A program made the translations under genes and the position numbers. Shown piece by piece: positions 28,750 to 38,112 of a DNA stretch of 64,000 nt. The first letter of the stretch is position 1; each line of letters starts with the position of its first letter. The stretch is from Mariniblastus sp964414815 (lineage in GTDB: Bacteria; Planctomycetota; Planctomycetia; Pirellulales; Pirellulaceae). The notes under the pieces were generated by a model, which saw only the letters and a list, made by a program, of their open reading frames with translations, ran no database searches and was not told the origin of the DNA. The stretch lies in contig CAYPXY010000006.1 in assembly GCA_964414815.1 (NCBI GenBank), forward strand, positions 62,001 through 126,000, in the 5' to 3' direction.

Positions 28750-28781
28750 GCGGGGTTGCCAATGGAGAACGACCCAACACC

Positions 28782-30062
28782 CTATCTCCACTTGGTCTGA
28801 CCGTTTGACAAGGAATTGCTTGGTCGCTCAGTGGGCCGATTTCCAGTTTCTGGTATCGGCAGATGGAACGAGATCCGACCCTCATCAGCGGTTGGTTTGT
28901 CGGACTCAGTGGCGGTACGATGGTCGTCTGAATTTGCTTCCACGCGATGAGTCGAAACCCGTTCTCCTTTCGACTGCCGAACGTACCAGCCTCCGCTTGA
29001 TGACGGAGTCTCACGCCCCTCTTGGTAGCTAGCCGCATCGAGCGACTGTCGATTAACATCCGCCAACTGCGTTTCGACGTCTGACCTCCAGCCTCCGACC
29101 TCCGACCTCTGACCTCTGACGTCTGACCTCTGACCTCCAACCTCTGCTCCCGCCTGAACGGACGCCAGACTGGAACTCGGAATTTCTCGGCTTCCGGATC
29201 GCACCCAGTTGATCCAGGCTTCCTGAAGATCCGAAAGGTTCCGATACCCATAAAAATCTTCCGTAGTCTGATTCCATCCCTCAAGCAACGGCCCATGAAG
29301 CTCCGAGTCCATGCCAGCCGCAATGTAGTCCAGAAAATGTCGTCGGCCCTTTTGCAGGATCAGGAACTTGCTCAATGAATGGCCTTGAGCATAGAGCGGC
29401 AAAATGTCGTTCGGATATTGCTTCATTTCGAACATGCGATTGAACGGAATGCCGCGATGGGTATGCAGAAAGTCGATCAACATCTGATGATTTTTGGCTT
29501 TTTCCGATTCGTGCTCCACGGTGGTGCAAGCGCCTTCATCCGCCCAGCGAGGCAAGGGGCATCCAAAATGCGTGGCAAAGATGGTGTGCGTGACTTCATG
29601 CGGCAACACGGAATCCAGCAGTCTTTCCGGCGTACCAAAAATTTTCATTTCCCAGTTTCGAGGCTCACCCTGGTTTTGATCGTCATATACAAAAAGGAAA
29701 CTGGTTTCGCCACCGGCGTGAGGAGAAAGCTCTACCGAAATGGGACATTTTTCTCGCCATGGACCAATCTCGTGGCCCAACCATTGGATCGCCAGTTCCT
29801 TACGAAATCGTTCGGCCTCAACGGCAACTTTTCGAGCCAGGACTTCGTCGGGGGCGTAAACTACAAAATGTTCTGATGAGGCCGTAAACTGAGGAGCCGT
29901 ACTTCTGGCGGCCGGTGGCCGGCCGGGAAGCTTCTGTCTCAAGAATTGGCCCGCAGCCTCCATCGGGTTCGTTTGCCAGATCACCACCAGCAGCAGAAAC
30001 AGAGATCGATGATAAAGACGTTGGCCAGATCGCTGTCGCGCAATGCAAGTTTCAGATTTCAT
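28782..30062 (-). CDS. Exported HExxH metallopeptidase-like protein (DUF1570-like)
   Basis: ATG 30062 puts a signal peptide at the N-terminus (RSLFLLLVVIWQ, residues 19-30); the frame extends to 30155 without it. The gluzincin motif HEVTH is at residues 155-159 with the third Zn ligand probably E176 in RWADEGA, as in the MA clan and DUF1570-type proteins. The 426-residue protein thus looks like a periplasmic or secreted zinc peptidase of unknown substrate. Residues ~305-329 (SDVRGQRSEVGG-like) are encoded by an expanded DNA repeat (29076-29150), and the tail after it is low-complexity. It converges with the M14 peptidase gene, 32 bp apart. Confidence 0.78.
   Translation of the reverse strand: MKSETCIARQRSGQRLYHRSLFLLLVVIWQTNPMEAAGQFLRQKLPGRPPAARSTAPQFTASSEHFVVYAPDEVLARKVAVEAERFRKELAIQWLGHEIGPWREKCPISVELSPHAGGETSFLFVYDDQNQGEPRNWEMKIFGTPERLLDSVLPHEVTHTIFATHFGCPLPRWADEGACTTVEHESEKAKNHQMLIDFLHTHRGIPFNRMFEMKQYPNDILPLYAQGHSLSKFLILQKGRRHFLDYIAAGMDSELHGPLLEGWNQTTEDFYGYRNLSDLQEAWINWVRSGSREIPSSSLASVQAGAEVGGQRSDVRGQRSEVGGWRSDVETQLADVNRQSLDAASYQEGRETPSSSGGWYVRQSKGERVSTHRVEANSDDHRTATESDKPTADEGRISFHLPIPETGNRPTERPSNSLSNGQTKWR
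29076..29150. repeat. Tandem GAGGTCAGA/GAGGTCGGA repeat inside the HExxH peptidase gene
   Basis: About ten degenerate 7-8 bp units (TCTGACC/TCCGACC on the plus strand) are read in frame as alternating SDV/SEV-R/G-GQR peptides. A related GTCAGTG array appears at 61151-61176 between two genes. The DNA periodicity is not a multiple of three unit by unit, so the peptide is a by-product of a DNA-level repeat. Confidence 0.8.
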
Positions 30063-30239
30063 TGGAGCATCCTTGCCCGAAGTAACAGATCGTTTCGCGC
30101 CATCCTGTGGCGAAACAGGTCTCAGTTGGTACGACGCAACTAGCAAAACGTTCAAAGTGCTGCCAGTAACGTAAGCAAGCTAAATAAATTGGGGCTATCT
30201 CAAAAGAGCAGTTCGCCCGGTGGGAGAGTCTGCTAGCAG

Positions 30240-32981
30240 CTACCGACCCGTGGTCAACCTTCGTCTGAATTCACCCGCTTGTTCCACGCCAAACCGAATG
30301 TAGGCATCACCGATCGCGTTCAACTCATCAAACCCGGACAGATACGTTTCGCAGCAAGGCTCTACAGGGACTGTGACGTAACGCGGTACCCACCGGTACG
30401 TCGTGTAGGGGACCCGGATCTGTACTGTATAGGGAACCTGAAACTGAACTTCGCGCAGTTGCTGCTTTTGAACCTGTCGCTGGACTTGGTCGAAAACGGT
30501 TCGCTGCATCGTTTTCGGCACCTCCACCCAGGTCAGCCGCGTTCGGGCGACCGGGATCTCCCTCAGCTTGGTTCGGTACACCGTCTTGGTTCGAACTTCT
30601 GGGACATGTTTCATGTAGGTGATCAGCCGTTTATCCGCCACGGTTCTGGCTTCTCGGCGGGAGATGGAGCGGGAACGAATTTCAGGCACCATCTCGGTCT
30701 CGGTTTTGGTTTCGATCACGGGAACCCTTCGCTCGACATCGACGAACTCTGTTCGGACACGAATTTCAGGCACCTGGACCGTGTAAACCTCTTCCCGAAA
30801 CTGAGGATGGTCTACTTCAATCGTTTCGTTTCTGACTTCGTAGGTGATTTGCGGAACCTGCACGGTATATGGCTCGTCTTCAAAGACCGCAATTCGCACC
30901 GGAATTTCTTGCCGCACCGTGCGAGTCTTGAGCACCGGTTCAAGCACTTCAATCTCAACGGTGTGGGGATAAGATTCCTTTTCGAGGTACGGCTCCTCGA
31001 TCATTCTCGTTTTCACCACGGGCTTACGGAATTCGTGTTTGATTCGCTTGGGCACCTCGTGGGAATCGATTTCGATACGGGGGACTTTTCGCATTCGTTT
31101 CTCGGCACGAATTTTCTTGACGTCTATTTCACGCTGTTTATTCACGGGCCGGTACTTGGTGACCTCGAAGGCCTGGGTTCGCACTTCGTCACGGAAGTCG
31201 TGAACGATCAGTTCGGCTTGCCGCTGTTCGGTTTGATACTTTGTGACGGGCACCATCCGCGTCCGGGTTTCATTGCGCGAGGTCAATTCCGGTATGGAGT
31301 AGGGAATCTGTTCGTAGATAGTTCGGAAAACCGTGTACGGTATGTGCTGAGTCACAGGCACGGAACACCATACCTTGCGCTGGATCGTGTGAACTCCTGG
31401 GCAGGCGGTGACGCAGCCACTGCAATCGGTCGTGAACTCGCAGGACATCACGTTCTGAACCACTGTGGTCCAGTACCCTTGATCCCGAACCACGACCCGG
31501 TATCGGGTCTCCGGCACCTGTCGCGGAACCGAGCGGTATGCCGTCCTGGCAATCTCAAACGGAACGGAAACCTGGTACGCTTGCGGCACATGTTCGACCA
31601 CCGGAATGCGAACCGTATAGGGCTGGATGACCGTTCGCTCAACTTGGACTTTGACAGGAAATTGACGCGAGATCGTTTCCTGGATGGGAACGTTTTCAGT
31701 GTAGGTTTCGATTTCTTTTTCCAGGTAGGGAACGTAGACGGTATACTCTTCGTCGATTTCGATATCCCGTTCCCGCTGAATCCGTTCGGTTTGATCGGAG
31801 AAAGTCTCTTCATCTTCGTAGTCGATGTAGGTGTCCGGAACCGGACGTGTCTTGCGCACCATCCGGTATCGTGTTTCCACTTGCGACCGAATTTTCTTTT
31901 CGTATTCCCAGTAGCTTTCCTTGACTTCGACCTCCTTCATTTCCGTGATGTATTTAGCAACCTTTCGGGTTCGCTGTTCGGTGACGGTGGTCATCACGGG
32001 CTTGCGAACCGACTTGGTCTCCGTCATTTTTTCGTAGGTCAACACTTTTCGTGTTCGTTGTTCTGGCACGTTGACGACGTATTTCCGTTGAACGGGTTCC
32101 TTCTCGACGATCGTTTTGTAAGTCGTGGTTTGAACCTTCTTTTCCTGGGGAACCAATACCGTATAAGCCTCTTCGTCGGGCACGTCAGAATATTCGATGC
32201 GGTCGATGGTCTCTTCACGCTGAAAAGGCTTCTGAACCATGAACGAATAAGTTTCCTGTTCAGGGACCTGATACTCCTCGGTTCGCATCTCGGTGTAGGA
32301 CTCCGTGCGAGGTTCCTTGATATTGATGGTATAGGTTTCAATTCGTGGAACGGTTTCCGTGACGGTTTCTGTCACGGTATAAGGTTCGAATCGAGTGGCA
32401 GTCCGGTAGCGAACTTCGTTGTGAATATTGTAGTGCGTTTCCCTGACCGGTACCAAAACTTGCTGGGTGATGCAAAGTGGCTGGCAGTGGCAGTCGGGGC
32501 CGCAGGGCGTCGTCGTGGCTCGAACGCTGCCCGGAGAAGTTGGAAGGTTTTGATGGGGCATTGTCTGCCCTGGCAGTATTTGTCCCGGCACTACTGTCGA
32601 TCGGCGGTCGACTGGCTGGCTTCCAGCCGGACCGGGCAATAGCGGTGCGCGGGGAGCGGCTTGTTGCGAGCGGGAATCCATCGACCGGGAAGGCGAGGGT
32701 ACAAACTCGTTGCCAAGATTTTGCCGAATTCCCTGAGAACTTCCCGGGGCCGGACGTCGATCAATCGGTTGGCTTCCCTCCGGGCCGGGTAGAGGTAAAC
32801 GGCCTCCGGGTGGCGTGGGCAGCGGATCCTGACGCGACGGAGAAGCAGCGATTGTCGGATCGACCGAGCGTTCTTCCGTTGACATCGAGTTCATCGGTAC
32901 AAGCGGCCCCATCACGCTCACGAGAATCGACAGCAAGCCGGACAGGGCAGCCGTGACGACGAACGTGCGGAGTTCGAGCAT
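30240..32981 (-). CDS. YTV-repeat envelope protein, Cys-containing, 913 residues
   Basis: ATG 32981 places a hydrophobic export segment at residues ~5-30. A Pro/Ser-rich region follows (to ~160), then a Cys cluster (CGPDCHCQPLC), and then some 650 residues of short, irregular repeats of 12-18 residues built around EPYTVxVPxxETRT (for example EEYTVYVPYLEKEIETYTE and EPYTVQVPQITYEVR). A second Cys group interrupts them mid-protein (CEFTTDCSGCVTACPG) and a CC pair lies near the end. Strand-forming, charged repeats with Cys clusters fit an extended, disulfide-linked surface protein. They resemble the YTV-motif cell-wall proteins I recall from Rhodopirellula baltica. No enzyme motif is present. 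Confidence 0.85.
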   Translation of the reverse strand: MLELRTFVVTAALSGLLSILVSVMGPLVPMNSMSTEERSVDPTIAASPSRQDPLPTPPGGRLPLPGPEGSQPIDRRPAPGSSQGIRQNLGNEFVPSPSRSMDSRSQQAAPRAPLLPGPAGSQPVDRRSTVVPGQILPGQTMPHQNLPTSPGSVRATTTPCGPDCHCQPLCITQQVLVPVRETHYNIHNEVRYRTATRFEPYTVTETVTETVPRIETYTINIKEPRTESYTEMRTEEYQVPEQETYSFMVQKPFQREETIDRIEYSDVPDEEAYTVLVPQEKKVQTTTYKTIVEKEPVQRKYVVNVPEQRTRKVLTYEKMTETKSVRKPVMTTVTEQRTRKVAKYITEMKEVEVKESYWEYEKKIRSQVETRYRMVRKTRPVPDTYIDYEDEETFSDQTERIQRERDIEIDEEYTVYVPYLEKEIETYTENVPIQETISRQFPVKVQVERTVIQPYTVRIPVVEHVPQAYQVSVPFEIARTAYRSVPRQVPETRYRVVVRDQGYWTTVVQNVMSCEFTTDCSGCVTACPGVHTIQRKVWCSVPVTQHIPYTVFRTIYEQIPYSIPELTSRNETRTRMVPVTKYQTEQRQAELIVHDFRDEVRTQAFEVTKYRPVNKQREIDVKKIRAEKRMRKVPRIEIDSHEVPKRIKHEFRKPVVKTRMIEEPYLEKESYPHTVEIEVLEPVLKTRTVRQEIPVRIAVFEDEPYTVQVPQITYEVRNETIEVDHPQFREEVYTVQVPEIRVRTEFVDVERRVPVIETKTETEMVPEIRSRSISRREARTVADKRLITYMKHVPEVRTKTVYRTKLREIPVARTRLTWVEVPKTMQRTVFDQVQRQVQKQQLREVQFQVPYTVQIRVPYTTYRWVPRYVTVPVEPCCETYLSGFDELNAIGDAYIRFGVEQAGEFRRRLTTGR

Positions 32982-33078
32982 GATGAGAGGGCGGTGAATC
33001 GAGCGTAGAAAAACAAGGTGAATGGCCGATCCAGAATCGTAATTCGTCTGCCCCGTAATTTCAACCATCGGAACCGAT

Positions 33079-35091
33079 TTACGGGCCTTTTTGTGGATTC
33101 TGCAGCCTCAATCTCAGCTCAAAAGTGGCTCCCGGATAGGCGTCGCAGTACGCCAGTCGCCCGCCCAGTTGTCGTGTGATCTGTCGGGCCAGTGATAACC
33201 CCAGCCCCACGCCCGCTGCCGTTCCCGCCGTCTCATCCGATGACCTCGAAAAAGGGCGATACAACTGCTTGATCATTTTTGAATCGATCCCGGGTCCAAA
33301 GTCACGTATGCCTAACACCAGCCAACCGACTTCCCGCCGGGCATCGATTCGGACCAATGATTCGGTTCCGTTGGCCCCATACTTACAAGCGTTGTCAACC
33401 AGATTGAATACAATTTGCTCCACTGAGTCCGGCGACGTCGCAATCAAGCATTCCTTCAGCTCCTCATCCAGATTCCACTCCAGCTCCATTCCGGCGGCCT
33501 CGACTCTAGGCTGACATCGATCTGCAATTCGCTGCATCAGGTCGCGAATCGGCAGTGGCTCGGTTGGAATTGAATGGTCTCTCCTTTCAAGCCGAGAAAA
33601 CTGCAGAACGTTCTCAACCAAACGGCATAGCCGATCCGATTCTCTGACCAGACCTTCCGTATACGTCTTGCGAGACTCCTCATCGGAAACCATCCCGGAA
33701 TCCAGCATCTCGGAATACAGGCGGAATGTGGTCAACGGCGTTCGAAGTTCATGGGTCACAGCCGATGCAAAACTCGCACGCCGCTCACTGAGGTTGATGA
33801 TGCCGAAAATCAGCCAAGCGGTGGTCAACGCCGTCAACAAAAATCCGCCCCAGGCAATCCCCAGTGCGATGCAGGATGATCGGCTGGGTGTGGGTCCAAC
33901 GATCTGAGGCACTACATGCTCATTCATCGAATCAGGGATCGCATCGTGAGCATTTGACCTACCGTAAGCTCGTATGGGATCGACAACCAGGTCGGCGGGC
34001 AGCGTTGCCAAAGCGCGGTGAAAATCGACTTCAACATCGGCCGGGCGAGGAATGAGATCGGCGGAGGGAAACGTCTCCTTGATTTCCCCTAGCAAAAGTT
34101 CCTTAATCGCGGCCCAGTCCAGCCAGCATCCCTGAATCAATGTCTGTGGCCCTTTCTCGACTCGCCGCGCAAGCACCAACTCATCGCCGAACCAGATGGC
34201 CCGCATCGCCCCTTCGACCACCGGCTTCTGCGGCTCAGGAGTCGGTGATCCCGCTTTTCCAGCTTCGTTCCAGACACGCTGACTCAATGCGATTTGATTG
34301 GCCTGAACCGCACGCGAATCAAAGTCCGCTTCGCCTTTGGACTTGGACTTCAGAGCTGAATTCACGGAATCCTGTAAGGAATATTGGCGATCTGGTTCGA
34401 GGCTGTCGGTCTGAAGGGGCACATAGGCTTGCTGTAGCGGTTGATCATCTTCGTTTGAAGACGGAGTCCAATCGAGTCTCAACTCGTGCAGATCGGGCAG
34501 ATTCTGGATCGAACAGGCGTTCCGCATGGTTTCGAAGTCGCCGAGCGAAGCAATCTCGTCAAGTCGTTTCTGGTTGCCCGATACTTCACTCGCTGTCACC
34601 AAGCCCTGGCTGCACACCAGGGAAAATGTCTCGCCTTGCGGAACTTGCGGAGAAGTAAAGCGGTTGTTCTCGTCAATCTGAAAATGGAGCTTCACCAGCT
34701 CGGAAGGCCGATTCAGCAGCGGCGAAGGGACGGGAGAAGGCGATTGCGGTTGTCGCTGCAGGGTTGGGGCTTGTTCTACTTCAGCGGGCCACACCTCCGG
34801 CGCGGTATTTTCAGAAAACGGCAACACCGATTCGTACATCCAGTAATTGCGAGCGGCTTCCTGAGCAATAAACGGAGTCAGCAACCAGTCCATTCGCCAA
34901 AGTGCATAACCAATTTTTTCCTGTTCCAGAGCCTGCCGCTCGCTCCATTCGACCTGGCGTCGATTTTCTTCCACCTTCAAGTCCAGGGCAATCGTCGTCC
35001 AGGAAAACCAGCTGAGTGCGATCGCCAGCAGCAACAGGATCGCCGCATAGGCCGACCAGATTCTGCGTGCGTTGCTAAAGAAAGGCATCAT
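33079..35091 (-). CDS. Membrane sensor histidine kinase with large periplasmic domain
   Basis: The 670-residue kinase has TM1 at ~14-36, a ~365-residue extracytoplasmic sensor region with no recognised fold, and TM2 at ~405-430. A short linker leads to HisKA with phospho-acceptor H447 (SAVTHELRTPLTTFRLYSEML). HATPase_c follows: N box FNLVDNACKYG near 562-572, G1 RDFGPGI near 596-602, G2 GVGLGLSLARQ. The start codon overlaps the response regulator stop by 4 nt (ATGA), so the two are translationally coupled. The stimulus is unknown. The YTV-repeat gene immediately downstream (97 bp) is a candidate target or partner by position only. Confidence 0.93.
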   Translation of the reverse strand: MMPFFSNARRIWSAYAAILLLLAIALSWFSWTTIALDLKVEENRRQVEWSERQALEQEKIGYALWRMDWLLTPFIAQEAARNYWMYESVLPFSENTAPEVWPAEVEQAPTLQRQPQSPSPVPSPLLNRPSELVKLHFQIDENNRFTSPQVPQGETFSLVCSQGLVTASEVSGNQKRLDEIASLGDFETMRNACSIQNLPDLHELRLDWTPSSNEDDQPLQQAYVPLQTDSLEPDRQYSLQDSVNSALKSKSKGEADFDSRAVQANQIALSQRVWNEAGKAGSPTPEPQKPVVEGAMRAIWFGDELVLARRVEKGPQTLIQGCWLDWAAIKELLLGEIKETFPSADLIPRPADVEVDFHRALATLPADLVVDPIRAYGRSNAHDAIPDSMNEHVVPQIVGPTPSRSSCIALGIAWGGFLLTALTTAWLIFGIINLSERRASFASAVTHELRTPLTTFRLYSEMLDSGMVSDEESRKTYTEGLVRESDRLCRLVENVLQFSRLERRDHSIPTEPLPIRDLMQRIADRCQPRVEAAGMELEWNLDEELKECLIATSPDSVEQIVFNLVDNACKYGANGTESLVRIDARREVGWLVLGIRDFGPGIDSKMIKQLYRPFSRSSDETAGTAAGVGLGLSLARQITRQLGGRLAYCDAYPGATFELRLRLQNPQKGP

Positions 35092-35792
35092 GATGGTTCC
35101 ACCGCAAATGCGAAAACGTAGCCAACCCCTCGAACGGTTTTGACGACTTTCGGTTCGGACGGATCATCGCGAAGTTTTTCTCGCAAACGGGCAACCTGCA
35201 TATCGACCGTGCGTGTCGAAAGACCTTGCGGCGTCAATCGCCAGACATTGGACAGCAACTCATCACGCGAAATTGCACGGCCTGCGTTGACCGCCAGATA
35301 ACGCAGCAGCGTCGCCTCCAGCTCCGACAACTCCGTGGACGTTCCATCGACAAACTGCAATTCTCGCCGGGCCAAATCTGCGCGTCCCTCCGGCCATACG
35401 ATGGAATCGACATCGGAAGGTCGTGATGGCGATCGGCGAAGCACTGCGGCCACTCGAGCAAATAGCTCCTTGACGCTGAAGGGCTTGACCACATAGTCGT
35501 CAGCGCCTGCATTGAGTCCGGCAACTCGCTCGGCTTCGCCACCCTTGGCGGTCAGAATAATGATCGGCAACATCGGCTTGGCCTCACGCATTTTCTTAAG
35601 TACATCGAGCCCCTTCATCTGGGGCAAGGCCAGATCAAGTAACACCAAGTCAATTGCCAGTTCAACTGCCATTTGAGCACCGCTGGCTCCGTCGACCGCT
35701 TCGCGTACCCGATAGCCTGCAAACTTCAACGAATCCACAATCCCGCGCCGAATCGCGGGATCATCTTCAATGGTCAATATGGTTTGGGGCAT
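35088..35792 (-). CDS. OmpR/PhoB-family response regulator
   Basis: A 234-residue regulator with a receiver domain (acidic pocket D10/D11, phospho-acceptor D53 in LLDLALPQMKG, T81, K103 in VVKPF) and a C-terminal winged helix (residues ~135-228: ELSELEATLLRYLAVN, STRTVDMQVARLREKL, VKTVRGVGYVF). It is first in the operon with its cognate histidine kinase. Targets are unknown and no tandem binding repeat was recognised in the short upstream gap. Confidence 0.94.
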   Translation of the reverse strand: MPQTILTIEDDPAIRRGIVDSLKFAGYRVREAVDGASGAQMAVELAIDLVLLDLALPQMKGLDVLKKMREAKPMLPIIILTAKGGEAERVAGLNAGADDYVVKPFSVKELFARVAAVLRRSPSRPSDVDSIVWPEGRADLARRELQFVDGTSTELSELEATLLRYLAVNAGRAISRDELLSNVWRLTPQGLSTRTVDMQVARLREKLRDDPSEPKVVKTVRGVGYVFAFAVEPS

Positions 35793-35913
35793 TGATCGTT
35801 ATCTACGTTACGGTTCAAGGTAGCCGAGCAAGAAGGCTCAGCTTGCCAGCATTCATTATATGCGGCACGTGGTGTTGGTCGGTAACTCGTTTGTAACGGA
35901 TTGCGGCAAGCCA

Positions 35914-37041
35914 CTACGTTTTATCTTCGGAATCTGGCCTTGATTCGGTTTGCGATGACTCCTCAGGTTCAGCAGACTGGATTTCCGGTTCGCGGGTCAT
36001 CCCTTTCCTGCGTTTCATTCTATTTCGTTCCTTTTTTCGCTCCTGACGAAGGCTCTTTTTCAATTCGAACCGAGTTTTGGCTTCGTTGGCCCGCTCGAGA
36101 TCCCATTTCAGAATCTCCAGTTCTTCCTCCTTGTCCTCGATCAACTTGTGAATTTTCCTGATTCGATGGTCGGGGGTTTTTCGAAGTGCTTTGTCGAGAA
36201 TGCCCAGCGAGATCACCGCCCGCCACAGCCGAATTGCCAGTCCTCGCAATCGCAATACACTGACCGTTTTGGCAAGCTGCTTGACCTTCAACATGCTGCC
36301 AAGTGCTGCGATCCGCAGAAAACCGAACATTGGCAGCACCACGATCAGCAAGTTGATCCAGTGTTCCTTGAGATACTTCATCTTCCGTTTTGCAACGGTG
36401 AACATGATCGCGAACTCGAATACAAACGCGACCCAGATAATGGCCGTCGCCGTCGCCATCACGAACTTCAAATCGGGATTGGAATTGACCATCGATGGAC
36501 GGAGAAACTGAATCAGGATCAACGGCAGCACCGGCAAGGCAATGACCATCATCGGGATCCCGAACATGTCCGTCAGACGCCGCTCAAACAAGCGAGTCGA
36601 CTTGACCCAGCCCTGACCTATAATCCAGACGCTCGATCCATCCGCGTGGTCGCGGCAACTCAGACGCATGAATGGAACCAGCAGAAACAGCCAGTGCTGC
36701 CGCAAGTTTTTACCTCCTGTGACCCAGTGGGCAATCACTTCGGCAACGATGGCTAGATAGAGTACCAACAATCCATACTTGAACCACCATCGTACTTCCG
36801 ATTTGAAATAGATGATTTCTTCGTCATGTTCACCGGAGGAATCGATCTCGATGTAGTCGCTTGACAACGCCTCAGCGATCTCTGAATTTGCAGCCGGTTC
36901 GACATGCGGGTCGCGATAGAGCAGCGTCGGCAACAGAAAACCGGCAACCAGCAGAAACAGCAGCGCAACCACGAACATCGGCACCGCCAAGGTCCGGTCG
37001 AGGGCGGTCACAGCGGTCGTAGGTTGCGTTCGATTTGGCAT
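35914..37041 (-). CDS. Voltage-sensor-like multi-TM membrane protein with C-terminal coiled coil
   Basis: A 375-residue protein with about five membrane helices: one near residue 17-40, one near 90-108, and three between about 170 and 270. A segment after the FGFLRIAALG turn carries basic residues every three to four positions (KVKQLAKTVSVLRLRGLAIRLWR cut into K, K, R, R, R spacing), like an S4 voltage sensor. No pore helix or TVGYG-type selectivity filter follows; instead there is a long, charged coiled coil (residues ~285-345) and an acidic tail. It might be a stand-alone sensor or proton-conducting domain; the family is not certain. It is monocistronic. Confidence 0.6.
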   Translation of the reverse strand: MPNRTQPTTAVTALDRTLAVPMFVVALLFLLVAGFLLPTLLYRDPHVEPAANSEIAEALSSDYIEIDSSGEHDEEIIYFKSEVRWWFKYGLLVLYLAIVAEVIAHWVTGGKNLRQHWLFLLVPFMRLSCRDHADGSSVWIIGQGWVKSTRLFERRLTDMFGIPMMVIALPVLPLILIQFLRPSMVNSNPDLKFVMATATAIIWVAFVFEFAIMFTVAKRKMKYLKEHWINLLIVVLPMFGFLRIAALGSMLKVKQLAKTVSVLRLRGLAIRLWRAVISLGILDKALRKTPDHRIRKIHKLIEDKEEELEILKWDLERANEAKTRFELKKSLRQERKKERNRMKRRKGMTREPEIQSAEPEESSQTESRPDSEDKT

Positions 37042-37193
37042 TTACAATAGAGTTCGTTTTCGGGATGGGAATCTTATCTGTTTTTCTCGCGCATCGCCCT
37101 TAAATTGTTAATAATTTAACATAAAAGACACGAGGTCTCTCTTGACCCTGAGGGGGTTAGTTCCTAATCTTCCGCTTGCCTGTCACCATTGAC

Positions 37194-38102
37194 ATGGACA
37201 GGAACTGGTCTGGCTGCAATCAGGATGATGAAAAAACCGTGAAACAACCATTAACCGCCATCGTACCCTGCAAGAATGAACAGCGGAATATCCGTGCCTG
37301 CATTGAGACGTTTTACTCGCTGGCCGACGAGATTCTGATTGCCGATTCCGGATCGACCGATGATACGCTGGAAATTGTTAGCGAATACGACAAAGTTCGT
37401 ATCATTAATCGTGATTACGTGACGTCCGGTGATTTCAAAAACTGGGCCATTCCACAGGCAACCCATGAATGGGTGCTGATTGTCGATGCCGATGAGCGGA
37501 TGACGCCAGAATTGCGATCTGAAATCGAATTGGAACTGCAGCGTGGTCCGAGTGCAGACGGATTCTGGATTGGCCGCAACAACCACTTCATGGGACATCG
37601 CCTGCGGTTTGGCGACGCTCGGACGGATCGCGTGCTGAGGTTGTTCCATCGGGACCGCGGACGATATTCCGGACCAAGCGATCACGGGGAAATCAAAATA
37701 TTCACCAAGCGAGTGGGAAAGCTGAGTGGCAAGCTGGATCACTTTTCGATGTGGAACTACGATCAGACCTACGAGAAGATCCGGCGATACACCACGCTCC
37801 AGGCGGAACAGTGGCGTGAGCAGGGCAAGGACACTTCGACATTCAAACTGCTGATTCGCCCGATGTGGCGATTTTTTCGAGAGTACATTCTCCAAGGCTC
37901 CATCCTGGACGGAAAAGCTGGAATTCAAACGGCCTGGATTGCCGCGTTTTATTCGTTCCACAAACAAGCCAGATTGTGGGCACTCAATCATGGCCTGGAA
38001 CAACAGGACAAAGATGCGGCGCGGTATCGCGAACGTGAGGTACTCGAGTATCAGGCGTCACAGCAAGACGAACACTACAGTTCCGAACGCCGGGCGGCCT
38101 AG
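37194..38102 (+). CDS. Family 2 glycosyltransferase (WaaE/KdtX-like)
   Basis: A 302-residue GT-A enzyme: N-terminal nucleotide fold LTAIVPCKNEQRNI, DSGSTDDTLEI (residues 51-61) and the metal-binding D98-A-D100 in IVDADERMTPEL. KNWAIPQATHEW is typical of the subgroup that adds glucose or related sugars to LPS core. The C-terminal half is basic and amphipathic, suggesting membrane association. ATG 37194 is chosen over an upstream TTG at 37176. It may modify an outer-membrane glycolipid; no neighbouring LPS gene supports a closer assignment. It converges with mtdB, 10 bp apart. Confidence 0.9.
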   Translation: MDRNWSGCNQDDEKTVKQPLTAIVPCKNEQRNIRACIETFYSLADEILIADSGSTDDTLEIVSEYDKVRIINRDYVTSGDFKNWAIPQATHEWVLIVDADERMTPELRSEIELELQRGPSADGFWIGRNNHFMGHRLRFGDARTDRVLRLFHRDRGRYSGPSDHGEIKIFTKRVGKLSGKLDHFSMWNYDQTYEKIRRYTTLQAEQWREQGKDTSTFKLLIRPMWRFFREYILQGSILDGKAGIQTAWIAAFYSFHKQARLWALNHGLEQQDKDAARYREREVLEYQASQQDEHYSSERRAA

Positions 38103-38112
38103 GGCACCACGG

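Noticed and set aside
30279..32642. A 787-codon open frame antisense to the YTV-repeat gene
   Set aside because: It is codon-aligned with the real gene, so it only needs the absence of Leu TTA, Leu CTA and Ser TCA in a protein poor in Leu and Ser. The sense frame has signal, repeats and Cys clusters; the antisense product has no sensible fold.
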